Positions 8,571 through 16,011 of a stretch of 64,000 nt of DNA are shown one piece after another. How positions within the stretch are numbered: the stretch's first letter is position 1; the number at the start of each line of letters is the position of its first letter. Source of the DNA: Stenotrophomonas maltophilia (GTDB taxonomy: Bacteria > Pseudomonadota > Gammaproteobacteria > Xanthomonadales > Xanthomonadaceae); NCBI RefSeq assembly GCF_013464485.1, contig NZ_RAUX01000009.1, positions 36,831-100,830 on the forward strand. The letters run 5' to 3'. Below the pieces are notes generated by a model that had not been told where the DNA came from, ran no database searches, and worked only from the letters and a program-made list of their open reading frames with translations. Made by a program: the position numbers and the translations under genes.

Positions 8571-8966
8571 GCCGATCTCCCGCGATGGGTGCGGCGGAAA
8601 CACGCATCAACCGTGCCAACATCAAGATGCCCACGCGACAGCGCCCGAACGAAGCAGTGGGTATCCAGGCTGGTGCCACCGTGTTACAGGCACGTCGGGG
8701 AACTGTCGGGGTTTCGCAGCCCGAGGCTGCGCGGGGCAAGGGCGCGGCCGGACTGTCGCATTGCTGTTACAGCCCGCAGCGCGGACTGCAACGGTGCCGC
8801 TTCAGGCAAGCATTCCTTGACGCGCCAGTCATTGCGCCGCCGTTTAGGGAAGCGCTAGGATCCGCCCAACAAGGGCTGCCCTGGCGGCCGTAGAGGTCCC
8901 GGCGGGGGGCGGCACGCCGGTGATTGGCTGACAGTCCGCCGTCGGTGTCCGGATGCTGGGGGAAGC
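8571..8966. promoter_or_regulatory. Divergent control region with candidate enhancer sites
   Basis: This 396-base gap between the fap-like operon and its regulator contains no gene. Besides the -24/-12 promoter it holds two copies of TGTTACAG (8682-8689 and 8765-8772). Each contains the small palindrome TGTTACA, and the copies are 83 bases apart, close to eight helical turns. They lie about 65 and 150 bases upstream of the -24 element, the usual place for sites bound by sigma54 activators. That they are the sites for the neighbouring regulator is inferred. Confidence 0.45.
8603..8619 (-). promoter_or_regulatory. Sigma54 (-24/-12) promoter of the fap-like operon
   Basis: On the minus strand the sequence TTGGCACGGTTGATGCG carries the invariant GG (8617-8616) and GC (8605-8604) separated by exactly ten bases. 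The -24 box TGGCACG is perfect. Transcription would start near 8592, about 20 bases before the ATG at 8570, leaving room for the GGGAG ribosome site. The enhancer-binding protein gene 400 bases upstream on the other strand is the obvious activator. Confidence 0.82.
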
Positions 8967-10322
8967 ATGGCAGCGGTCCCGGAGGCTTCAACGTCACGTT
9001 GCGTGCTCTGGTTTGGCGAGCCGTTGGCGAACGAGCGCAGTGCGCTTGCGGCGGCAGGCTGGTATGTACGCAGCATCCGTCCCGATCCCGCGATGGCGAT
9101 TGGCCTGCGCGGGCGTGATCGATTGCTCGCGGTGCTTGACCTGCGTCACCTGGATGCGGTGGCACTGCAGCTGCTCGCATCGTGGATCGAACAGCACCAG
9201 CACCTTCCGTGGCTGGCTGTGCTGCCGCCGGGTGCAGTGATCACGCCGCCGGCGTGGCAGCCGCTGCTGCAGCGATGCGTCGCGCGCTTCACACTGCCAT
9301 TTGGACTGCAGGACCTGGTCTGCGCGATGCGCCAGCAGTTCGATGCGGATGATCCACCTGTCGAAGAAGCGTGCAGTGGGCAGGGTCCACGCGCATTGAT
9401 CGGCGAAAGCCCCGCGCTGCACGCCGTACGTACGGTCCTGCACAAATTTGCTCCGGTCGAACTTCCAGTCCTGGTCACTGGCGAAACCGGTACGGGCAAG
9501 GAACTGGCCGCGCATGCGCTGCATGCGTTGTCCGGTCGCGCGGGCAAGCCGTTCATCGCCGTCAACTGCGGTGCGATCCCGGCCAACCTGGTGCAATCGG
9601 AGCTGTTCGGTCACGAGCGCGGCTCGTTCACCGGTGCCGACAAGCGCCAGATCGGTGTTTTCGAGTCGGCCCGCGGCGGCACCGTCTTCCTGGATGAAGT
9701 GGGCGACCTGCCGCCAGAGGCACAGACCAGCCTGCTTCGCGTGCTGCAGGAAGGCACCTTCGAGCGTGTCGGCAGCAGCCAGCCGCTGCGGGCGGACGTA
9801 CGCGTGCTGGCCGCCACCCACGTTGAACTGGAACATGCGGTGGCACAGGGCCGGTTCCGCAGCGACCTGTACTACCGGCTCAACGTGCTGCGCCTGCTGA
9901 TGCCCCCGCTGCGTGAACGCGGTGCCGATGTGCAGCTGCTCGCCGGGCATTTCCTGCGCTGCTTCCGGCTGCGGCACAGCGTGCGCGCGCGTGGCTTCAC
10001 TGCAGGCGCGCTGCAGGCCATGCGCCGCTTCGATTGGCCCGGCAACGTGCGTGAGCTGCTGAACCGGGTCCAGCGCGCGGCGATCATGGCCGAAGGTGAA
10101 CTGATCAGCGAACGCGACCTGGAACTGGGCGCACCTCCGGGGACCCTGCCGGGGGCGATGCTGCACGATGCCCGCGGCCAGGCCGAACGCGATGTGCTGC
10201 TGCAGACGCTGCGCCAGACCGGCTACAACGTCTCCGAGTGCGCACGGCAGATGCAGATCTCGCGGGTGACGGTGTATCGCCTGTGCCGCAAGCACCGACT
10301 GGAGCTGCCTGCACAGCGCTGA
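8967..10322 (+). CDS. Sigma54-dependent enhancer-binding regulator (Fis-type)
   Basis: The 451-residue protein has three parts. Residues 1-125 form a receiver-like domain without the acidic phosphorylation pocket. Residues 143-370 form an AAA+ domain with Walker A GETGTGKE (172-179), the sigma54-contact loop (219-224), Walker B GGTVFLDEVGD (238-247) and an RFRSDLYYRLNVLRL segment. The C-terminus has a Fis-type helix-turn-helix (SECARQMQISRVTVYRLCRKH). The contact loop reads GSFTGA instead of the common GAFTGA. It is divergent from the amyloid operon, whose promoter is of the -24/-12 type, so it very probably activates it. The degenerate receiver suggests control by ligand, partner or expression level rather than by phosphorylation. 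GGGGGAAG supports the start. Confidence 0.88.
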   Translation: MAAVPEASTSRCVLWFGEPLANERSALAAAGWYVRSIRPDPAMAIGLRGRDRLLAVLDLRHLDAVALQLLASWIEQHQHLPWLAVLPPGAVITPPAWQPLLQRCVARFTLPFGLQDLVCAMRQQFDADDPPVEEACSGQGPRALIGESPALHAVRTVLHKFAPVELPVLVTGETGTGKELAAHALHALSGRAGKPFIAVNCGAIPANLVQSELFGHERGSFTGADKRQIGVFESARGGTVFLDEVGDLPPEAQTSLLRVLQEGTFERVGSSQPLRADVRVLAATHVELEHAVAQGRFRSDLYYRLNVLRLLMPPLRERGADVQLLAGHFLRCFRLRHSVRARGFTAGALQAMRRFDWPGNVRELLNRVQRAAIMAEGELISERDLELGAPPGTLPGAMLHDARGQAERDVLLQTLRQTGYNVSECARQMQISRVTVYRLCRKHRLELPAQR

Positions 10323-10631
10323 TCAGCGTGCCGCCACGTGCTTGAACAGGCGCAGCGGTTTTCCCGGAAGGCGCTCGATCACGCCCTTGGCCTCCAGATC
10401 AAGCTGCACGGCCTTCAACCACCAGCCAGCGGTGGCACCTGCCGGGAACAGCGAGGCGGGCAGGTGCGGCAGCAACGCCTGTTTCGCCTGCGCAACGGTC
10501 AGGCCTGGGGGGGGCGCAGGCAGGACTCGCAGCAGGGCCTGACGCATGGCCATGTACTTGGCGCGGTCCACGCGCTGGATATGGTCGGGCGTGGTGAAGC
10601 TCTCGATCTCGATCCGATCGGGCTCAGACAT
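10323..10631 (-). CDS. DUF6958-like small protein
   Basis: The 102-residue soluble protein (MSEPDRIEIESFTTPDHIQRVDRAKYMAMRQALLRVLP...) resembles a small conserved proteobacterial family of unknown function. It has a predicted winged-helix-like C-terminal half (VQLDLEAKGVIERLPGKPLRLF). The ATG at 10631 follows GGGGGA. It overlaps the end of the upstream gene by eight bases, so the two are an operon. Its stop abuts the convergent regulator's stop without a gap. No catalytic motif is visible. Confidence 0.6.
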   Translation of the reverse strand: MSEPDRIEIESFTTPDHIQRVDRAKYMAMRQALLRVLPAPPPGLTVAQAKQALLPHLPASLFPAGATAGWWLKAVQLDLEAKGVIERLPGKPLRLFKHVAAR

Positions 10632-11160
10632 GGGTATCCCCCGCAACCTCGATGCGTGGGCTGCGCAAGCCCATGGCGATCCACGCCTTCATCAAACGGG
10701 CATGGAACCGCAGTGAGCGGGTCTGCAGGTTCGGCACGTCGTCGGGAAGGACAGAGGCATCAGGAAGATCACTGACCATCGTCCGCATCTCCACGGCGGG
10801 TCTTGCCGATGCCGGCCACAGCAGACCATACAGGCTCAGCCAATGGCCGCCGCTGAACTCCAGGAAGACCGGCGTATTGCAGCAGCCTGCCAGGACGCGG
10901 CGGCTGCCGCCCCTGCTGGACAACCGCAACGCGCGCAGCATTGCATGCCCGGCATCGATGCTGACGCGATCCTTGCGGTGCATTACGAAGAGCGTCTGGC
11001 CATGCGGGCCCAGTACGTCGGGTGCTCCGGGCATCGACTGCAGGGTGGTGCCTGCCGTGCGGCAGCTGTCGCAGCAGCATTCGACGGTGGCAATGGGGTG
11101 CCCCGTGGTGGTCAGGCGGACCTGGCCGCAGGCGCAGGCAAGGGACTGTTGAGAGGGCAT
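10624..11160 (-). CDS. GFA/CENP-V-like (DUF6151) zinc-binding protein
   Basis: This 178-residue protein has Cys patterns typical of the glutathione-dependent formaldehyde-activating enzyme fold: CACGQV near residue 10, then ECCCDSCRTAG, and CCNTPVF further on, which would hold zinc. Members of the broad family bind small thiol adducts, but many have no known reaction. Start 11160 (MPSQQSLACACG) is chosen because the Cys-rich domain begins there; a reading to 11232 adds an unrelated 24 residues. It is the first gene of a two-gene unit with the DUF6958-like gene. Confidence 0.68.
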   Translation of the reverse strand: MPSQQSLACACGQVRLTTTGHPIATVECCCDSCRTAGTTLQSMPGAPDVLGPHGQTLFVMHRKDRVSIDAGHAMLRALRLSSRGGSRRVLAGCCNTPVFLEFSGGHWLSLYGLLWPASARPAVEMRTMVSDLPDASVLPDDVPNLQTRSLRFHARLMKAWIAMGLRSPRIEVAGDTHV

Positions 11161-11228
11161 CTGAAGGATTTCCTGGGGTACTCGTCCATTCGACGAACCG
11201 GGGTGCCGGAAATCGACACCATCCGCCT

Positions 11229-12110
11229 TCAAGGGCGCTTCATCCGGTAGCGGACGCGATACAGGTCCAACCCTGCACCGTCCGCGCGCCGCGCCGAGTA
11301 GGTGAGCGTGTCGGGGTGCGAACCATCCAGCATCGCGCCGTAGCTGTCGCCGGAGGCCTCGTTCAAAGGGGCGGGCAATGCACGGCCGGCCTCGTAACGG
11401 CCGCCACGCTCGTAGGCAATGAACTGGCGCACCGGTGCACCGCCGAAGTCGAGAGCGCGGGCAAACACCACCGTTCGGCCGTCGCCCAGGAACGTGGCAT
11501 CGAACTCCTGCGCTGCGGTATTGAGGTCTCCCGGCAGCGGCTGTGCGGGCTGCGCCATGCCGTCGTTCATTGCAGCGGCATAGAGGTCATGGCCCCCCGC
11601 ACCGCCTGTGCGACTACTGGAAAACAGCAGCGTGCCTGCATCCGGCGACAGCATCGGCGCGAACTCGTCGGCCGCACTGTTCACCGCGGGACCAAGATTG
11701 ACCGGCTCCCCGAATCTTCCGTCGCTCCCCACGCTGACCCGGTATAGATCGTCACCGCCGTGGCCACCTGCACGATCCGAACAGAAGTACACCACGCGCC
11801 CATCGGCGGAAAAGGCGGGATCGAAGTCACGTCCCGGCGTGTTGAACGAGACCGGTGTCGCCGGCCGCCAGCGCTGCCCGTCATGACGCGAGACCCAGAT
11901 GTCATATCCGCCGGGGCCGCCGGGCCGGTTGCGGCTGAACCATAGTGCGGTCTTCCCGTCTGGGCTCAAGGTCAGTCGAATCTCGTCGTACTGCGTGGAT
12001 GCAACGCCCTGGGCAAAGCGTTCGGCGGGGCCGACGATCCGAAGGCCCCTTGCTGGAGACGCGGGAGGCGACATGGAAGCCAGCAGCACCATGGCCAGCA
12101 GCGCCTTCAT
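11229..12110 (-). CDS. TolB-like beta-propeller (PD40 repeat) secreted protein
   Basis: The 293-residue protein has a short signal peptide (MKALLAMVLLASMSPPASPA) and at least four PD40/TolB-type blades of the form DEF-x-P-x-LSPDG-x-x-x-x-FSS-R-x-GG-x-GG-x-DLY, at about 40-70, 88-120, 137-168 and 183-215. The fold is a beta-propeller in the periplasm. It lacks an OmpA-like domain. It overlaps the upstream gene by four bases (ATGA type), so the two secreted proteins are made together. Start 12110 is fixed by that overlap and by the signal peptide; the much longer open frame upstream is antisense-like noise over the neighbouring gene. Role unknown, possibly scaffolding. Confidence 0.75.
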   Translation of the reverse strand: MKALLAMVLLASMSPPASPARGLRIVGPAERFAQGVASTQYDEIRLTLSPDGKTALWFSRNRPGGPGGYDIWVSRHDGQRWRPATPVSFNTPGRDFDPAFSADGRVVYFCSDRAGGHGGDDLYRVSVGSDGRFGEPVNLGPAVNSAADEFAPMLSPDAGTLLFSSSRTGGAGGHDLYAAAMNDGMAQPAQPLPGDLNTAAQEFDATFLGDGRTVVFARALDFGGAPVRQFIAYERGGRYEAGRALPAPLNEASGDSYGAMLDGSHPDTLTYSARRADGAGLDLYRVRYRMKRP

Positions 12111-13147
12111 GCCTGTCGCTCGAAGTCGCTGACCCAGTTGGTTTCCCAGCTGCGCCCACCATCGGTCGAAGCCGCCTGTTCCCAGCGCGCTGAGCGCGAG
12201 GTGACGCGTGACCAGATCACGCGGGTCTGGATCGCTCGTCCGTCGTGCTCGTCCTCGCCGAAGAAGCGGCCGACACCTGCCTCGAATCCACCGCGCAGTG
12301 GTGGGCCGATCCGGGTCGGCTCCCGTCCATCCAGCCACCAGCTGAGCCAGTGGCGCTCCGCCGCATTCCATGCACGGATGCCCATGCCACGCAGCGGCGC
12401 TCCAGGCACATCCATCAGGTTGTCGCCCACGTTGCCGAATCCTCCCAGCACCGGCCAGTTGTGCAGGGTGCCGTTGAACAGGTCCCAGGCATCGCTGCCT
12501 GCCAGTCGAGCGCGCAGGCGACGATGGCGCACGTTCCAACGGCCCACCAGGAAATCAAAATCACGCGGTGCATCCGGCAGCCCCGGAAGCGGAGAGGGGA
12601 CCGCAGCAGTGCGCCTGAACTCATTGCGCCAGTTCACTTCCCAGTGCGCACCGGCATCGTTGGAGAACGCCTGTTCCCACCACGGCTCCTCCCCGTGGAT
12701 GTCATGCCAGCGGAACCACACGTCGATGGATCGCCCGTCGATCCGGTCGGTGCCGCGGAAGCTGCCGGCACTGCCCTCGAAGACGCCGCGCACGGGGGCT
12801 TCGATACGGGCAGGGTTGCGGCCATCGATCCACCAGATCGACCACGTGGAAGACACCGGATCGAAGGCACGCACGCCGAGGCCCCTGTAGGGACCCGAAG
12901 GCAGCGCCATGACGTTGTCATCGATGGTGCCGAGCCCGCCCAGGGTGAGCCATACCGCGCTGGAGCCGGTGAAAGATTCCCAACGGGTATCGCCCACCAG
13001 GCGCTCCTTCAGGCGTTGGTGCCGGACCTGCCAGTTGCCCTGCAACCATCTCCAGTCTTCGCTGTGGCTGGCCAGGGCCCGCCCGCTGGGCAGGGCGCTG
13101 CACGCCGCCGCCGCGGCCAAGGTGACCAGGAACTGCCGTCGATCCAT
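12107..13147 (-). CDS. Tat-exported two-domain DUF1579-like protein
   Basis: This is a 346-residue protein with a twin-arginine signal (MDRRQFLVTLAAAAACSALPSG). The mature protein consists of two similar halves of about 155 residues. Each starts with a W-x-W-L-x-G-x-W-x-V-R-H-x-R-L motif (WRWLQGNWQVRHQRL; FDFLVGRWNVRHRRL), contains a WWxDGR(N/E)P segment, and ends WE-x-N-W-x-x-(E/D)F. It is thus an internal duplication. The halves resemble DUF1579-type barrels of unknown function. It is divergent from a LysR gene 91 bases away, which may control it. It heads the two-gene unit with the PD40 protein. Confidence 0.68.
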   Translation of the reverse strand: MDRRQFLVTLAAAAACSALPSGRALASHSEDWRWLQGNWQVRHQRLKERLVGDTRWESFTGSSAVWLTLGGLGTIDDNVMALPSGPYRGLGVRAFDPVSSTWSIWWIDGRNPARIEAPVRGVFEGSAGSFRGTDRIDGRSIDVWFRWHDIHGEEPWWEQAFSNDAGAHWEVNWRNEFRRTAAVPSPLPGLPDAPRDFDFLVGRWNVRHRRLRARLAGSDAWDLFNGTLHNWPVLGGFGNVGDNLMDVPGAPLRGMGIRAWNAAERHWLSWWLDGREPTRIGPPLRGGFEAGVGRFFGEDEHDGRAIQTRVIWSRVTSRSARWEQAASTDGGRSWETNWVSDFERQA

Positions 13148-13238
13148 GTGCGTGATCCCCTTTCGAAGGTACCTCCATCGTTGCGGGTACCAGGGGGATT
13201 GACCACGCAGATATCGGGGCTCAGGCTAAGTCACACTT

Positions 13239-14165
13239 ATGGTCACCCAACGCCAGCTTCCGTCGCTTGCCGCCATCCGCGCCTTCGAGGCAGCGGCGCG
13301 GCTGGGCAGCTTCGCGCGTGCCGCCGAAGAGCTCGATACCAGTGCGGCATCGGTGAGCTACCACGTGCGGCGGTTGGAGGCCCAGACCGGTACCTGCCTG
13401 TTCCTGCGCCACGCACAGCATGTGGAACTTACGGTGGCGGGTGCCAGCGTCGCGCAGGAGGCGACCCGGGCATTCGATGCACTGCGCGCCAGCTTCATGC
13501 GCGCCGCCGACATGGATGCGACGCGACTGCGCCTGTCCGTACTGCCAACGCTGGGCACCAGTTGGCTGACGCCCCGGCTGGGCACGTTCCGCGCCCGCCA
13601 CCGGCAGTTCGTGCTGGAACTGGACCTGTCGGCAGAACCACAGGATCTGGCCGCCGGTCACTTCGATGCCGCCATCCGCAATGGCTGCGGCGAATGGCCG
13701 GGTCTTCAGGCTACACCGCTGTTTTCCAGCGTTTTCACACCGTTGTGTGCGCCGGCGCTGCTGCCGGCAGCCCGTGGGCTGGGCAGCACCGGGCTGGAGG
13801 TTCCGTTGCTCGGCAGGCCCGACTGGTGGGCCCTGTGGTTCTCCGCACATGGTGCTGTTGCGCCGCCGGCCGAAGAGAGCTTCGTCACCCCCTTTGCGGT
13901 GGAGCATCTGGATGTCGGCGCCGCGATCGCAGGGCAGGGCATCGCCATCGGTTCCCCCATTCTGTTCCAGGCCGAGCTGGACAGCGGGCGCCTGGTGCAG
14001 GCGCATCCGGGTGTCGCCAGCGACGGTCGCAGCTTCTGGTTCGTGGCACCCACTGCGCGGAGTGGCAGCGCCAAGGTCATTGCATTCCGTGACTGGCTGG
14101 TCGAGCAGGCCAGCGAGGCGCGCCATGCAGCCCGCCACTACCTGGCCCAGGCGGTGATGCCATGA
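13239..14165 (+). CDS. LysR-family transcriptional regulator (GcvA-like)
   Basis: The 308-residue protein has an N-terminal winged helix (residues 8-66: IRAFEAAARLGSFARAAEELDTSAASVSYHVRRLEAQTG) and a C-terminal periplasmic-binding-protein-like effector domain (about 95-300). The helix-turn-helix and effector region resemble the GcvA subgroup. It is transcribed away from the Tat-exported protein gene and is a candidate regulator of it. Its last bases overlap the AraC-type gene (ATGA), and the downstream VOC and membrane genes follow closely, so it also heads a four-gene unit. The effector is unknown. Confidence 0.88.
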   Translation: MVTQRQLPSLAAIRAFEAAARLGSFARAAEELDTSAASVSYHVRRLEAQTGTCLFLRHAQHVELTVAGASVAQEATRAFDALRASFMRAADMDATRLRLSVLPTLGTSWLTPRLGTFRARHRQFVLELDLSAEPQDLAAGHFDAAIRNGCGEWPGLQATPLFSSVFTPLCAPALLPAARGLGSTGLEVPLLGRPDWWALWFSAHGAVAPPAEESFVTPFAVEHLDVGAAIAGQGIAIGSPILFQAELDSGRLVQAHPGVASDGRSFWFVAPTARSGSAKVIAFRDWLVEQASEARHAARHYLAQAVMP

Positions 14166-14623
14166 ACCAGAGCCCCGAACTGCTGCGGCGCCTGCTGCGT
14201 GCCAAGGACCGGATGGATCGGGCCAGCCATGAGGAATGGACAGTCACGCGCCTGGCCGAGGTCAGTGCGGTGTCGCCGGCGCATTTCGCGCGCTCGTTCA
14301 AGCAGGCCTTCGGGCTGCCACCGCACCGTTACCTGCTCAGCCGGCGCATCGAACGGGCCGTGGCGATGTTGCGCGACACCGACCTGCCGGTCACCGAAAT
14401 CGCGGCGCAGACCGGGTGGAGCAGCCTGGGTACCTTTGGTCGCATTTTCCGTGACATCACCGGTGACAGCCCCGGCAATGTGCGTGAGCGTGAGCGTGCA
14501 GGCCGGGTGGCGTCGGCCAGCGTGCCGGAATGCCACACACGCGCCGCGCAGCGCCCGGACCTGAAGATCGCAGTTTTGGAGAAGCGTCGCCGCGAGGCGG
14601 TTGTTAACGTGGACCCCACCTGA
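14162..14623 (+). CDS. AraC-family DNA-binding protein, HTH domain only
   Basis: This 153-residue protein contains just the two-helix-turn-helix AraC domain at residues 8-105 (WTVTRLAEVSAVSPAHFARSFKQAFGLPPHRYLLSRRIERA, then LPVTEIAAQTGWSSLGTFGRIFRDITG). It lacks the usual sensory N-terminal domain. Short AraC proteins of this kind can act without ligand or be controlled by expression level. It overlaps the LysR gene before it by four bases. The last ~45 residues are basic and unrecognised. Confidence 0.85.
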   Translation: MNQSPELLRRLLRAKDRMDRASHEEWTVTRLAEVSAVSPAHFARSFKQAFGLPPHRYLLSRRIERAVAMLRDTDLPVTEIAAQTGWSSLGTFGRIFRDITGDSPGNVRERERAGRVASASVPECHTRAAQRPDLKIAVLEKRRREAVVNVDPT

Positions 14624-14633
14624 GGGAGGTCCC

Positions 14634-15059
14634 ATGACGAATTCTGTGAACACGGTCGGCCTGTATGTGCGCGACCAGGATGAAGCACTCGCGTTCTACG
14701 TCGGCAAGCTCGGCTTCGAAGTGCATACCGATGTGCGCAATGGCAGCTACCGCTGGCTGACAGTGCGCAGCCCGGGCCAGGCTGGATTCCAGCTGGGCCT
14801 GTTCGTGCCAGGCCCACCCACCCACGATGCCGCTACCGCGCTTTCACTGCAGCAGCTGGTGGCCAAAGGCGCAATGCCGCCCCTGGTGTTGGCGGTGGAT
14901 GACTGCCAGGCGCGTTACACGCAATGGCTGGCACAGGGCGTGGAATTCACCCAGGAGCCGATCGAGCGCTATGGCGCCGTCGACGCCGGATTCCGCGACC
15001 CATCGGGCAATGGGTGGAAGATGATCGAAGCCCGCTCCGAAGCGAGGCGCCGGCAATGA
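14634..15059 (+). CDS. VOC/glyoxalase-superfamily protein
   Basis: The 141-residue protein has the paired beta-alpha-beta-beta-beta layout of the vicinal oxygen chelate fold (VGLYVRDQDEALAFYVGKLGFEVHTD at the start; a second module ending GFRDPSGNGWKMIEA). These proteins are metal-dependent lyases or dioxygenases, or metal-free resistance and binding proteins. GAGGGAGG just upstream supports ATG 14634. It lies 11 bases after the AraC-type gene and overlaps the next gene by four bases. The substrate is not predictable. Confidence 0.85.
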   Translation: MTNSVNTVGLYVRDQDEALAFYVGKLGFEVHTDVRNGSYRWLTVRSPGQAGFQLGLFVPGPPTHDAATALSLQQLVAKGAMPPLVLAVDDCQARYTQWLAQGVEFTQEPIERYGAVDAGFRDPSGNGWKMIEARSEARRRQ

Positions 15060-15286
15060 GCCGCGGTGGCTGGGCGCGGCCCGTGCACCGCTGGACCTCG
15101 ATCGTGTTCACGCTGGCGGTGATTGCGAACTTCGTAGCACGCGGGCTGGGGCAGGGCGAGCCTGCGGCGTGGATCACCTATTCGCCACTGCCGCCGCTGT
15201 TCCTGCAGCTGTTCACCGGGTTGTACCTGTTTGCGCTGCACTACACAGGAAAGCGCCGCAGCGCCGGGCAGGGCGCTGCGGGTTGA
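15056..15286 (+). CDS. Small two-helix membrane protein
   Basis: The 76-residue protein has two hydrophobic segments (WTSIVFTLAVIANFVARGL and PPLFLQLFTGLYLFALHY) with a basic C-terminal tail. It resembles small uncharacterised inner-membrane proteins often found beside VOC genes. Its ATG overlaps the VOC stop (ATGA), indicating translational coupling. Confidence 0.72.
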   Translation: MSRGGWARPVHRWTSIVFTLAVIANFVARGLGQGEPAAWITYSPLPPLFLQLFTGLYLFALHYTGKRRSAGQGAAG

Positions 15287-15293
15287 CGCAGGG

Positions 15294-15989
15294 TCAGGCG
15301 GCAGCGTCGGCGGCGTAGGCCGCCAGCAGCGCGGGAAGATCTTCCATGCGCTGGAAGATCACCTGGGCACCGGCCGCGCGCAGGGCTTCGGGCGTGCTGT
15401 GGTGCGGGCCACCCTCACTGAAGCCGAACACGGTGGCGCCTGCCGCCACACCGGCGGTCGCACCGGTCACGGTGTCTTCGATGACCGCGCAGCGCTTCGG
15501 ATCCACGCCCAGCGCGGCAGCGGCCGCCAGGTAGACGTCCGGGTGCGGCTTGGTGTTAGGCATGTCCTGGCCGCTGTAGACATGGTCGCCGAAGGCATCG
15601 AGGATGCCGACCTTGCCCAGCTGCAGCTGCACCTTGTGCAGATCGGCGCCGGAGGCACAGGCAATTCGACCACCGGTCGCCACCGCGATCGCATGCACCG
15701 CCTCCGGCGCGCCCTGGATCGCCTCCAGGTCACGCTCCAGGGCGATGTTGCGCTGCTGCCGGAATTCCTCCAGCCATTCCTCGGTGAACGGTTTGCCGGT
15801 GCGCTCCTCGATCAGGCCAGCCAGATGGGCCACGGACTGGCCGAGGAAGACTTCACCCGCCTGCGCAGGCGTCAGCGGCCAGCCGCGTGCGGTCAGCATC
15901 TCCGAGAGCACGCGGGCCACCAGCGGCTCGGAATCGACGAGCACGCCGTCGCAGTCGAACAGCACGGCATCGAAGGGGTAGGGGGACAT
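15294..15989 (-). CDS. HAD-superfamily phosphatase (beta-phosphoglucomutase-like)
   Basis: The 231-residue enzyme has all HAD motifs: DCDGVLVDSEP with the nucleophile Asp (residues 12-22), a Ser/Thr in the CASGAD region, the Lys in TKPHPDVY, and VIEDTVTGATAG for the metal-binding acids. A helical C1 cap follows motif I. This subgroup dephosphorylates small sugar phosphates such as phosphogluconate, but the substrate cannot be read from sequence. Start 15989 (MSPYPFDAVLFDCDG) is preferred because the catalytic strand begins at once; an open frame to 16130 adds an unlikely basic extension. Confidence 0.88.
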   Translation of the reverse strand: MSPYPFDAVLFDCDGVLVDSEPLVARVLSEMLTARGWPLTPAQAGEVFLGQSVAHLAGLIEERTGKPFTEEWLEEFRQQRNIALERDLEAIQGAPEAVHAIAVATGGRIACASGADLHKVQLQLGKVGILDAFGDHVYSGQDMPNTKPHPDVYLAAAAALGVDPKRCAVIEDTVTGATAGVAAGATVFGFSEGGPHHSTPEALRAAGAQVIFQRMEDLPALLAAYAADAAA

Positions 15990-16011
15990 CAACAGCTCCT
16001 TGCAATTGCAA

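Noticed and set aside
11229-12539. Longer form of the PD40 protein starting at 12539
   Set aside because: The extra 143 residues overlap the upstream gene in another frame and lack signal-peptide character, while 12110 gives an ATGA overlap and a clean signal peptide.
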